A stretch of DNA of 12,687 bases from Crocinitomix sp. (GTDB lineage Bacteria > Bacteroidota > Bacteroidia > Flavobacteriales_D > Crocinitomicaceae): contig JADZFJ010000067.1 of the NCBI GenBank assembly GCA_020849935.1, positions 1-12,687 on the forward strand, given 5' to 3'. A program made the position numbers and the translations under genes. This document shows, piece after piece, positions 1 through 5,557 of this stretch. The notes under the pieces are model-generated. The model had not been told where the DNA came from. It made no database searches and saw only the letters and a program-made list of their open reading frames with translations. How positions within the stretch are numbered: position 1 is the stretch's first letter; every line of letters begins with the position of its first letter.

Positions 1-944
1 ATTTTTATTCCGTCATACTTCCATACTCCTGTATCATAAGGTACGAACCACAAATCATTGTTGTTGTCTTTTGCGACAGATAAGTATTCAGTAAAATCGT
101 TGTTTTTGCTTCCATCTAAACTACCTATACTTTTGATTCTCTTATAAAATGTTGATTTGTCTTGCCGGTTATTTGGCATTGAGTTAGTGTCATATATCGT
201 ATAACGATATGCTGAATTAAACCAAAAATCTCCATTTTTATCTTCTATTATTGAACGAACCCCATTGGCAGGTCCATCGTGCAGTTCTGTTACATCGTCT
301 TCAATAATCCAATCAAATGATTTTCCGTTGAAGCGGAAAGCACCTAAGGTTGCGGTACCAAACCAAATATTCTCCTGGCTGTCAGTGTAAATACAAAAAA
401 CAGCATAAGGGTTTGCATAGTTTGGATGTTTTGAAACATAATCTTCACCTAGTTTAATTTTTGGAATTTTTAATTTTAATAGACTTTCGCCATCAAATCT
501 GTAAACGAAACCGTCATATTCAGGACTTTTAAACCAAATGTCATTTGGATTTAATTTCCAATCGTTGTCAACTCCAACTTTTTCTTTTAACGCTTTAAAA
601 GTTTTTCCGTTAAATTGACATATTCCATAGTCAGTTGTAAAATAAATATTTCCCGATTTATCTTCCTTTATTTCTCCAATACTATTATTGGTCAAGCCAT
701 CTGTGGTTGTAAAATGAATGATTGTTTTTTCGTCATATTTGTACACTCCATCCTCCTTGCTTGCAAACCAATAATTGTTCTTCTTGTCTTGATAAACAAA
801 TGTTATGTCTTTGCCAAGTTCATTTACGGTGTCACCAATTGAAACCGAATTGGCTGAATTTTCGGAAGGTGATGTTGTCTGCCCGTTGCAGGAAATCAAC
901 ACGGTCAAAATGTTTAAAAAAAATATTAATGTTGGTATGTTCAT
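1..944 (-). CDS. Two-component-regulator-propeller lipoprotein (C-terminus cut by window edge)
   Basis: An uninterrupted minus-strand frame runs from ATG at 944 off the left edge (314 complete codons, no stop seen). The N-terminus is a lipoprotein signal with hydrophobic core and lipobox LISC, lipidated Cys19. The rest is built from blades of about 40-50 residues ending in an aromatic-Trp/Tyr-Phe strand followed by 'Tyr/Phe-Asn/Asp-Gly' turns: NYWFAS (57-62), NIYFTT (99-104), DIWFKS (135-140), NIWFGT (192-197), DFWFNS (239-244), DLWFVP (297-302). This is the ligand-binding-sensor / two-component-regulator propeller (Reg_prop) pattern, known from periplasmic sensor regions of Bacteroidota hybrid histidine kinases. 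Here the protein starts as a lipoprotein, so it is probably a free surface or periplasmic beta-propeller; a C-terminal signalling domain beyond the edge cannot be excluded. It begins 19 bp after the stop of the 964-1692 gene, so the two are probably co-transcribed. Confidence 0.85.
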   Translation of the reverse strand, partial: MNIPTLIFFLNILTVLISCNGQTTSPSENSANSVSIGDTVNELGKDITFVYQDKKNNYWFASKEDGVYKYDEKTIIHFTTTDGLTNNSIGEIKEDKSGNIYFTTDYGICQFNGKTFKALKEKVGVDNDWKLNPNDIWFKSPEYDGFVYRFDGESLLKLKIPKIKLGEDYVSKHPNYANPYAVFCIYTDSQENIWFGTATLGAFRFNGKSFDWIIEDDVTELHDGPANGVRSIIEDKNGDFWFNSAYRYTIYDTNSMPNNRQDKSTFYKRIKSIGSLDGSKNNDFTEYLSVAKDNNNDLWFVPYDTGVWKYDGIK

Positions 945-963
945 TGTCAAATTCTCTCGTCCA

Positions 964-1692
964 TTAGCATCCCATGGATGGTTCAATAATGATCAATTTG
1001 GTTACCGTTTGGCCATTGTCTTTTCGTTGTCCTGTAACTCGCAAATAATAGCGACTGATACCAACACCACTTGGATATTCTGTGGGTGCTTTTACCTTTT
1101 CTACTAGTTTTAGCCATTCGTCGCCGCATTGATCTTTTACTTCTTGTTTTAAGTCGTCCATTAAAATTTTCGGAAATTTCTCGTGTTCCTTTTCAGTATA
1201 TTTTTCACAGATAAATTGGCCGGAATTATTTGTTTGTAATTGTTTCCAGTCTGAATAAAAATGTTTCCAGTCGACCAAGGCGCAATAAGGACCTTCATTC
1301 ATAATTGTCACACTGGTTTCGTAGCGTTGTTCAACAGTCAAGCCTGTGAGTTGGTCGCTTGACAAAGAAATAAGTTGACCTTCAATTATTTCACCAAGTT
1401 CGGGATAGATTTCGACTGTATCTTTTTGAATTTGGTCCATTTTCATTTCTTCGTCATAAATGATTAAACGACTAATAGAAACTGAAAGCTCATCAAATTT
1501 TATGGTTGTAATGGTGTCAACTTCTCCTTCACTTGTAAATGGATCTTCGTTACTGGTTTGATTAGACATAATTGCTGTGTCGCTAACCATATTGTCGTTT
1601 TGAGTTGGCACCGTCGTGTCTGTCGATGCGTTATCGCACGCACAAAGTGTCGTAAATGTTAAAATGCTGATGAGGTGGTGTAGTTTCGTCAT
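964..1692 (-). CDS. Hypothetical lipoprotein, 242 aa
   Basis: Residues 1-19 form a lipoprotein signal peptide with lipobox LCAC (Cys19 the likely acylation site), followed by a low-complexity Thr/Asn/Ser/Asp linker to about residue 55, typical of a tether between outer membrane and folded domain. The mature domain (about 60-242) is mixed alpha/beta with several Trp and Cys residues (CALVDW, FICEKY, DQCGDEW) and a C-terminal strand TVTKLIIIEP. I recognise no family. The next gene, the propeller lipoprotein, follows after 19 bp, which suggests a two-gene operon of envelope-anchored proteins. No convincing TAnnTTTG promoter was seen directly upstream; the upstream gap holds an 11-bp direct repeat instead. 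The start at 1692 is chosen because it gives the complete signal peptide. Confidence 0.8.
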   Translation of the reverse strand: MTKLHHLISILTFTTLCACDNASTDTTVPTQNDNMVSDTAIMSNQTSNEDPFTSEGEVDTITTIKFDELSVSISRLIIYDEEMKMDQIQKDTVEIYPELGEIIEGQLISLSSDQLTGLTVEQRYETSVTIMNEGPYCALVDWKHFYSDWKQLQTNNSGQFICEKYTEKEHEKFPKILMDDLKQEVKDQCGDEWLKLVEKVKAPTEYPSGVGISRYYLRVTGQRKDNGQTVTKLIIIEPSMGC

Positions 1693-1748
1693 ACTTTTGG
1701 TGCTTTCAGTGAGTGCCTATGCGCGCTGCCGACTGTTTAAATAAATGG

Positions 1749-1798
1749 TTGTTCCGAAGTTAAGGTTTTTTTCTTTCTAATTTATCTTTGTTCCGAAG
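1749..1798. repeat. 11-bp direct repeat pair in intergenic gap
   Basis: The word TTGTTCCGAAG occurs at 1749-1759 and again at 1788-1798, 39 bp apart, in the 146-bp gap between the 964-1692 and 1839-2345 genes. The gap also has two patches locally richer in G and C (about 1715-1732 and 1811-1824). It could be an operator pair for the downstream lipoprotein operon or a scar of cassette-type gene insertion; nothing in the sequence decides between these. Confidence 0.35.
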
Positions 1799-1838
1799 CA
1801 AGATTTGAAGGCTGGCGCTGGTGAGCTATTATAAACAT

Positions 1839-2345
1839 TTATTCATTGGGTGATAATTCACATCCATCGCAATAGGTATTTCTTTTTTTGTTGGTGATCC
1901 AAGCGAACTGATCATTAAAGCGATAAGAAAAATTTCTGTTGCTAAGGTATCTCACACCTTTTTTTCGGCGATAATATTCTTTCATTTCCATCGTATCGCT
2001 CACAAATGGATGATCACCATTTAACGTTAATTTTCCTAGACGATCAATGGAATAATTCCCTTGAAATGAATAATATTTTCTAATCAACGCATCACCTTCA
2101 AGTGTTGCACATTCCAGATGAATATCGTAGTTTCCATCAGCTTGAAGAGTCACATTCATATACCCACAATAATCGCCTATTGGAGAATTATTTGAATGTT
2201 TCTTTACTTTGCGCGTGTCTATGTTATTACAACCAAAATCGGACTTATAACTCCCTTTAAAATGTTCAAAATTGTCATTCAGAGAATCACTTTCTTGAGA
2301 AAGTAAATTCATTGGGATCAATAGTAGAATGAGTAGGTATTTCAT
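1839..2345 (-). CDS. Hypothetical secreted protein, 168 aa
   Basis: The protein starts with a Sec signal peptide (MKYLLILLLIPMNLLSQ, cleavage probably near residue 17) without a lipobox. The mature part is beta-rich: a GSYKSDFGC strand, then CGYMNVTLQADGNYDIHLEC, a YYSFQGNYSIDRLGKLTLNGD segment, and a C-terminal CDGC pair. The pattern Gly-x-Tyr / Leu-x-x-Asp-Gly-x-Tyr / Phe-x-Gly-x-Tyr / Leu-x-Leu recalls small NlpE-like or lipocalin-like barrels that sense envelope stress, but this is a shape resemblance only; I do not recognise the family. Five or so cysteines suggest disulfides in the periplasm or outside the cell. The start lies 48 bp from the end of structured repeat copy A, so any leader of this gene would include or abut that repeat. 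Confidence 0.75.
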   Translation of the reverse strand: MKYLLILLLIPMNLLSQESDSLNDNFEHFKGSYKSDFGCNNIDTRKVKKHSNNSPIGDYCGYMNVTLQADGNYDIHLECATLEGDALIRKYYSFQGNYSIDRLGKLTLNGDHPFVSDTMEMKEYYRRKKGVRYLSNRNFSYRFNDQFAWITNKKRNTYCDGCELSPNE

Positions 2346-2496
2346 TGTTTATTAATTATTTATGCTTGCTTTTTTTGGTTATGTATTTGCCATTTAAAAT
2401 TAGGTAAATAAAACCGATTTAAAGGATTAGGGTTGGTTTATTTGGAAAAAAATCAACCCAAAAAAGGAAATTGATTCAATACACCGTTTGTTTTTG

Positions 2497-2549
2497 CATT
2501 GGGCGCCTGTAGAGACGCGATGCATCGCGTCTCTACGAAATGCCCAATG
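2497..2549. repeat. Nested palindrome in repeat copy A
   Basis: A perfect 28-bp palindrome at 2509-2536 (half-site GTAGAGACGCGATG, mirrored exactly) is itself enclosed by an 8-bp outer stem: CATTGGGC at 2497-2504 pairs with GCCCAATG at 2542-2549. No T-tract follows on either strand, so this is not a simple intrinsic terminator. Palindromes of this 'agagacgcgat' type are, from memory, common in Bacteroidota and cyanobacterial intergenic DNA. Confidence 0.8.
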
Positions 2550-2748
2550 ACCCAAAGGACATAATTTTTATGGTAATTTTTGCAAAAAATTTTTGTGAAT
2601 GATAGCATATTTGCCCGCGTTAAGGATGGGAAGGATTGTTTGAGCTCCTTACCTTTTGTGTCGATTGGTGAATTATGGTGGTAGGTTGGAGGATGGAAGA
2701 ATTGTGAGAAAAGGATAAATTTGGTAAGAGCGAGCCTGGACAGCCTGA

Positions 2749-2786
2749 CCCCACCAATCCCGACGTTTCAGTCGGGATTGGTGGGG
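2749..2786. other. Perfect 16-bp hairpin, variable stem of repeat copy A
   Basis: CCCCACCAATCCCGAC (2749-2764) pairs without mismatch with 2771-2786 across the loop GTTTCA. It lies between invariant flanks (CAGCCTGAC and GGGAACGCCCAG). The corresponding arms in copy B (4695-4726) have a different inner sequence but pair as well, which is covariation supporting a real folded structure. Confidence 0.85.
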
Positions 2787-2955
2787 GAACGCCCAGAAAA
2801 TTTATAGGTTGAAAATGGGGGACAGCGAACTGGTTTTTTCTGATTTGAATGTTAGGATTCCTGATTGGATTATTTCCTTGAAATTGTGCATGTTATGGGA
2901 TAAGTGTTGATTTAGAAATAGGGTTGGTGATTTGTGTTTGATGGGCTGTGCCAAG

Positions 2956-3705
2956 TTACTGGTAGTGTTGATCTTCCCAATTTTTTTGAAAAGCTATTCT
3001 TTCTTGCAACCAATCTTTAATGGTTTTCAATTCTTTGGGCGAGCTATATTCGCCGTATTGGAGAATTTTAGTCAATAAATCTTCATATTCCTCCAATTCA
3101 TAGTACGCGCCGGGATCGTCATTATTTGCAACCAAATCTTCAAGAAATAATTTCATTTCGAATACATGATCGATATAATAATCAGCGATTAATTGTGGGG
3201 AATCTTGAAAGTGGGTAATGATATATTTGTCAAATTGATGATCCCATTTATCAAAGTCTGTTGTTACTTGAATATTTAATTGGCCATCTAAAATCTCAAA
3301 ACGACTAATTTGCGTATCATAAATCACGAAAAAAAGCGAGTCGGCTAAAAAAGGTGCTGAACTTTTAATTCCTTCAATGAAAGCATCATTGAATCCCCAT
3401 TTGCCATCAGATTGAATGGAAAGGTATATTCCGGGCTCTTTAAAATTGATTGTTCTTGTGGGTGAATAAATAGCCATTCTTTCTACGTTTCCGTTATTTT
3501 TGATGGAAACAAATGTGTCCGAAAAAATTGGTTTTGTTTTTGTTTCTATATTTTCTAAGTTAAAAGAGTGCAAAAAGGAATTTTCACAATTCTTTTTCAC
3601 TTTTAAGATGGCAGAAGCAGCTAGGGTAATTGGCTTCAGTTGATATACTTCATTTAAAGTTCCCATTGGTTGTGGTTTGATGAGTAAATGTGAATTGTTG
3701 CCCAA
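2956..3705 (-). CDS. Hypothetical protein, 249 aa (start uncertain)
   Basis: The frame opens at a TTG (3705) directly after an in-frame TGA at 3706-3708; the first ATG is at 3666 and would give 236 residues. TTG lies 15 bp after the stop of the upstream lipoprotein gene, ATG 54 bp after it; GGGTGA a few bases before TTG is a weak ribosome-binding candidate. Neither start gives a signal peptide, so the product is probably cytoplasmic, unlike its neighbours. The sequence is mixed alpha/beta, with strands up to about residue 150 and an acidic helical C-terminal half (DYYIDHVFEMKLFLEDL, GAYYELEEYEDLLTKIL) ending in a Gln/His-rich tail. I recognise no family. Together with 3721-4305 it forms a two-gene unit lying between the two direct repeats. 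Confidence 0.7.
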   Translation of the reverse strand: MGNNSHLLIKPQPMGTLNEVYQLKPITLAASAILKVKKNCENSFLHSFNLENIETKTKPIFSDTFVSIKNNGNVERMAIYSPTRTINFKEPGIYLSIQSDGKWGFNDAFIEGIKSSAPFLADSLFFVIYDTQISRFEILDGQLNIQVTTDFDKWDHQFDKYIITHFQDSPQLIADYYIDHVFEMKLFLEDLVANNDDPGAYYELEEYEDLLTKILQYGEYSSPKELKTIKDWLQERIAFQKNWEDQHYQ

Positions 3706-3720
3706 TCATTCACCCGATTT

Positions 3721-4305
3721 TTATTGGTATTTTAAGATGAGCAGCCGAAAATTATCTCCATTCATGATATAATAAGTTGTTAACACGAGAATTTCTTTAA
3801 TTTGATTATTGTCAACATCTTGTAAGGTGATTCCAACAAGCTGTTCACCTTGTAAATTCAGCGTTTTGCCATCTTTTCTTTCGGCATTTTTTACGGTAAA
3901 ATCGATGTTAGACAAGGCTAAGGCATCATAATTACAGTTGAATGAAATCGTGTTTTTTTCATCTAAATATTCCTTTTTTGGTTGCTGATTCTCAAATTTT
4001 TGAAGATTCAAGTCGTTATTTGTAAGAATATTTAGTTCGTTTAGTTTTTTTACGATTTCAGAATTTGAATTCACAGACAGTGCCGTAGGATTAGATTTTT
4101 TTAGCTCGTCCAATTCTTTTTCGGATAAATTTTCGTGACCAACATAGGATCTTCTAAAACTCATTGAGTCGATTTCGATAATACCAGCATTCGTTTTAAG
4201 ATTGGTGTCATCCTGAAAAATTTCACTTTTTTCAATGCGCTCGGCATCTTTTTTGTTTGTGCAAGAAAGACTTATGAATACAACTAGGATTAAAATGATT
4301 GGCAT
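3721..4305 (-). CDS. Hypothetical lipoprotein, 194 aa
   Basis: A short signal peptide ends in a lipobox ISLSC (Cys15), followed by a charged Lys/Glu/Asp linker. The mature region is Asn/Lys/Glu-rich. Its C-terminus contains DVDNNQIKEILVLTTYY: an Asp-x-Asp-x-Asn loop followed by a hydrophobic strand, which resembles the Ca-binding turns of FG-GAP/VCBS-like repeats ('D-D-G-x-x-E-I-hydrophobic'). Only one such turn is present, so this is a hint and not an assignment. It is followed after 15 bp (or 54 bp, depending on the start used) by the 2956-3705 gene, probably in the same transcript. Its ATG lies 33 bp from repeat copy B. No TAnnTTTG promoter was found in the short stretch upstream. Confidence 0.75.
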   Translation of the reverse strand: MPIILILVVFISLSCTNKKDAERIEKSEIFQDDTNLKTNAGIIEIDSMSFRRSYVGHENLSEKELDELKKSNPTALSVNSNSEIVKKLNELNILTNNDLNLQKFENQQPKKEYLDEKNTISFNCNYDALALSNIDFTVKNAERKDGKTLNLQGEQLVGITLQDVDNNQIKEILVLTTYYIMNGDNFRLLILKYQ

Positions 4306-4450
4306 TGTTTTTATGAATGTTGGTGGTTTTCACTTTGATTAAAATTAGGTAAATAAAACCGATTGAAGGGGTTGGATTTGGTTTTTTTTAAAAATCAATC
4401 AGAAGAAGGCAAATAATTCAATTCAACGTTTGTTTTTGCATTTGGCGCCT

Positions 4451-4478
4451 GTAGAGACGCGATGCATCGCGTCTATAT
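4451..4478. repeat. Partly decayed palindrome in repeat copy B
   Basis: This is the counterpart of the 28-bp palindrome of copy A. The central 20 bp (AGACGCGATGCATCGCGTCT) remain perfectly symmetric, while the right end reads ATAT in place of CTAC. The outer 8-bp stem seen in copy A is also broken here (CATTTGGC against GCCCAATG), so the structure is intact in one copy only. Confidence 0.7.
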
Positions 4479-4694
4479 GTGAAATGCCCAATGCCCCGAA
4501 GGACATAATTTTTATGTTAATTTTTGCAACAATTTTTTGTAAATGATAGCATATTTGCCCGCGTTAAGGATGGGAAGGATTGTTTGAGCTCCTTACCTTT
4601 TGTGTCGAATGGTGAATTATGGTGGTAGGTTGGAGGGTGGAAGAATTGAGAGAAAAGGATAAATGTGGTAAGAGCGAGCCTGGACAGCCTGACG

Positions 4695-4726
4695 CCACCT
4701 TAACTACGTTTTAGTTGTTAAGGTGG
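4695..4726. other. Hairpin with changed arms, variable stem of repeat copy B
   Basis: CCACCTTAACTAC (4695-4707) pairs with 4714-4726 across loop GTTTTA, with one T-T mismatch in 13 positions. The outer CCACC/GGTGG pairs are shared with copy A; the inner 8 positions differ from the inner 9 positions of copy A on both arms in a compensating way. The surrounding sequence is identical in both copies. Confidence 0.8.
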
Positions 4727-4799
4727 GGGAACGCCCAGAAAATTTATAGGTTGAAAGTGATGAATTAAACTAGGTAAATTTAATTTTTCTCACATTTTA

Positions 4800-4952
4800 T
4801 TAATCTTTTACCAACTTAAGTCTTCTTTCTTCGAAGTACTTTTTAATTTGTTCAAAATTCATTTCTTTGATGTCTTCATTGATTTTTTCGCGGACCTCAC
4901 GCATGAATTCCACCGCTTTGAAATCTCGGATAATTTTTTCTTTATTCTTCAT
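4800..4952 (-). CDS. Small antitoxin candidate of PIN-domain toxin, 50 aa
   Basis: A 50-codon frame starts at ATG 4952, inside the last codons of the PIN gene, and ends with TAA at 4800-4802. The two genes overlap by 11 bp (ATGAAGAATAA contains both the start and the toxin stop), so translation is very probably coupled. The product is strongly charged and predicted mostly helical: KAVEFMREVREKINEDIKEM (residues 12-31), then NFEQIKKYFEERRLKLVKD. This 'F-K-A-V-x-F-M-R-x-V-R-x-K-I' helix resembles, from memory, short unnamed partners of PIN toxins in Bacteroidota and other phyla. No DNA-binding fold (AbrB, RHH, HTH) is visible, so how the operon would be autoregulated is unclear. The order toxin-then-antitoxin is the reverse of classical vapBC. 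Confidence 0.8.
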   Translation of the reverse strand: MKNKEKIIRDFKAVEFMREVREKINEDIKEMNFEQIKKYFEERRLKLVKD

Positions 4953-5412
4953 AATTAATTATTTCTTTAGGTGAACGAATATCAATTTGTGAATAACCGA
5001 GTTTGAGGTTAACTGCATTGTAACCTCGAATTCTGAAAATATTCACGATGTGTTTAAAATTCCAACTCACTAGTATATCTGCTTTATATATTGTAGCTAA
5101 AGCGATGTGAAAACAATCTTCTCTGCTGGTTTTGCCCACAACTTTTTCGGCCAGGTAAGTATCTGCCAGATTAACTGCTTCTTCAGTTAATTCAACTCGA
5201 ATTTTGAGGTGCTCTGGAATTGATGCTAAGAATTCTCTGACTTGTTTCGGCGCATTAATTAATTCATTTTCAGTGACAGATGAGAACATTATTTGGTAGC
5301 TAGAACTTTCTATATTGTCAAACAAAGATTGCGTTTCTTGTGCGAACTCAACATCAAAATATCCTCCTATAACAGAGGTATCTACATATATAATTAATCT
5401 TTTATTTTCCAT
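4942..5412 (-). CDS. PIN-domain ribonuclease toxin (VapC-like), 156 aa
   Basis: PIN domain covering nearly the whole length. The acidic metal-binding residues are visible: Asp11 in YVDTSVIGG, Glu50 in SVTENEL (Glu48 is an alternative), Asp99 in SREDCFHIALAT, and the last position is Asn118 in SWNFKHI, a common replacement of Asp in this subfamily. Such proteins are Mg-dependent endoribonucleases that cut tRNA, rRNA or mRNA when freed from an antitoxin; the target cannot be told from sequence. The start at 5412 is required because Asp11 lies close to the N-terminus. A near-consensus Bacteroidota promoter lies immediately upstream, giving a nearly leaderless mRNA. The 3' end overlaps the 50-codon antitoxin candidate. 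The pair sits in accessory DNA between repeat copy B and a MITE-like element, consistent with horizontal acquisition. Confidence 0.9.
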   Translation of the reverse strand: MENKRLIIYVDTSVIGGYFDVEFAQETQSLFDNIESSSYQIMFSSVTENELINAPKQVREFLASIPEHLKIRVELTEEAVNLADTYLAEKVVGKTSREDCFHIALATIYKADILVSWNFKHIVNIFRIRGYNAVNLKLGYSQIDIRSPKEIINYEE

Positions 5413-5416
5413 TACT

Positions 5417-5447
5417 CAAATTTACGAATTTTTAGGGTGATTTCAAA
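5417..5447 (-). promoter_or_regulatory. Bacteroidota-type promoter of the PIN toxin operon
   Basis: On the minus strand TTTG (5447-5444) is followed after exactly 19 nt by TAAATTTG (5424-5417), a full match to the TAnnTTTG -7 box with its -33 partner. The start point would fall at about 5413, at or one base before the ATG at 5412, so the transcript would be nearly leaderless. Confidence 0.6.
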
Positions 5448-5511
5448 TTCATCAATGATCATATATTTTGCAAACACAAATATTCGATATTAAGATTTTC
5501 AATTTACTCAG

Positions 5512-5540
5512 TTGTCGCGATGATTTATTGTTTACCTTTC
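5512..5540 (+). promoter_or_regulatory. Possible weak promoter of the 5558-6007 lipoprotein
   Basis: TTG at 5512-5514 and TACCTTTC at 5533-5540 (one mismatch to TAnnTTTG) are 18 nt apart and would give a leader of about 14 nt. In AT-rich DNA such a match can arise by chance. Confidence 0.3.
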
Positions 5541-5557
5541 AGAAAGAATTTGATGTT

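Larger units (their letters stand above)
2394..2817. repeat. Structured interspersed repeat, copy A (about 424 bp)
   Basis: This segment aligns from end to end with 4339-4759 in the same orientation. By eye the core about 2555-2745 differs at roughly eight positions; the outer part (2410-2490) is more diverged. Parts in order: a weak hairpin (GGGTTG...CAACCC, about 2432-2461); a long palindrome at 2497-2549; a conserved block starting GCCCGCGTTAAGGATGGGAA; a 10-bp stem in which GCTC-CTTACC (2644-2653) can pair with GGTAAG (2723-2728) and GAGC (2732-2735) around a 3-nt bulge; a perfect 16-bp hairpin at 2749-2786; and the invariant tail GGGAACGCCCAG. There is no ORF of note. It occupies most of the 610-bp gene-free stretch 2346-2955; in the remaining 2818-2955 I see nothing recognisable. 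From memory, similar repeats are dispersed in Flavobacteria genomes; their nature (RNA, MITE, recombination site) is not established here. Confidence 0.85.
4339..4759. repeat. Structured interspersed repeat, copy B (about 421 bp)
   Basis: Second copy of the element at 2394-2817, same orientation, offset by about 1945 bp. The shared left end begins TTAAAATTAGGTAAATAAAA and the shared right end finishes after AATTTATAGGTTGAAA. The 10-bp long-range stem (CTTACC...GGTAAG with GCTC...GAGC) is unchanged. The first palindrome is decayed on its right arm, and the variable hairpin is replaced by one of different sequence that still pairs. It fills most of the gene-free stretch 4306-4799; the remaining about 40 bp before the antitoxin stop show nothing. 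Like copy A, its left end abuts the start of an exported-protein gene. Confidence 0.85.

Noticed and set aside
615..1107. Three overlapping plus-strand ORFs of 75-100 codons
   Set aside because: They are antisense to the propeller lipoprotein and its upstream lipoprotein, which have lipoboxes and repeated blade motifs; the plus-strand products show no coherent features.
1700..1838. Integron attC-like recombination site in the gap
   Set aside because: GC-richer patches (CAGCGC / GGCGCTGG) were considered, but the attC core and complementary arms could not be matched and no integrase is present.
2749..2786. Intrinsic terminator at the perfect hairpin of repeat copy A (and 4695-4726 in copy B)
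   Set aside because: No T-tract follows the stem on either strand; the conserved flank is GGGAACGCCC, so a simple intrinsic terminator is unlikely.
2818..2955. Small gene or RNA between repeat copy A and the 2956-3705 gene
   Set aside because: Only short frames without start context and no stable hairpin were found.
2394..4759. CRISPR array
   Set aside because: There are only two copies of a long 420-bp repeat with a gene-sized interval, not short regular repeats with short spacers.
5468..5557. N-terminal extension of the 5558-6007 lipoprotein by 30 codons
   Set aside because: The extension would bury a typical lipoprotein signal peptide inside the protein; ATG 5558 places the lipobox Cys at residue 19.
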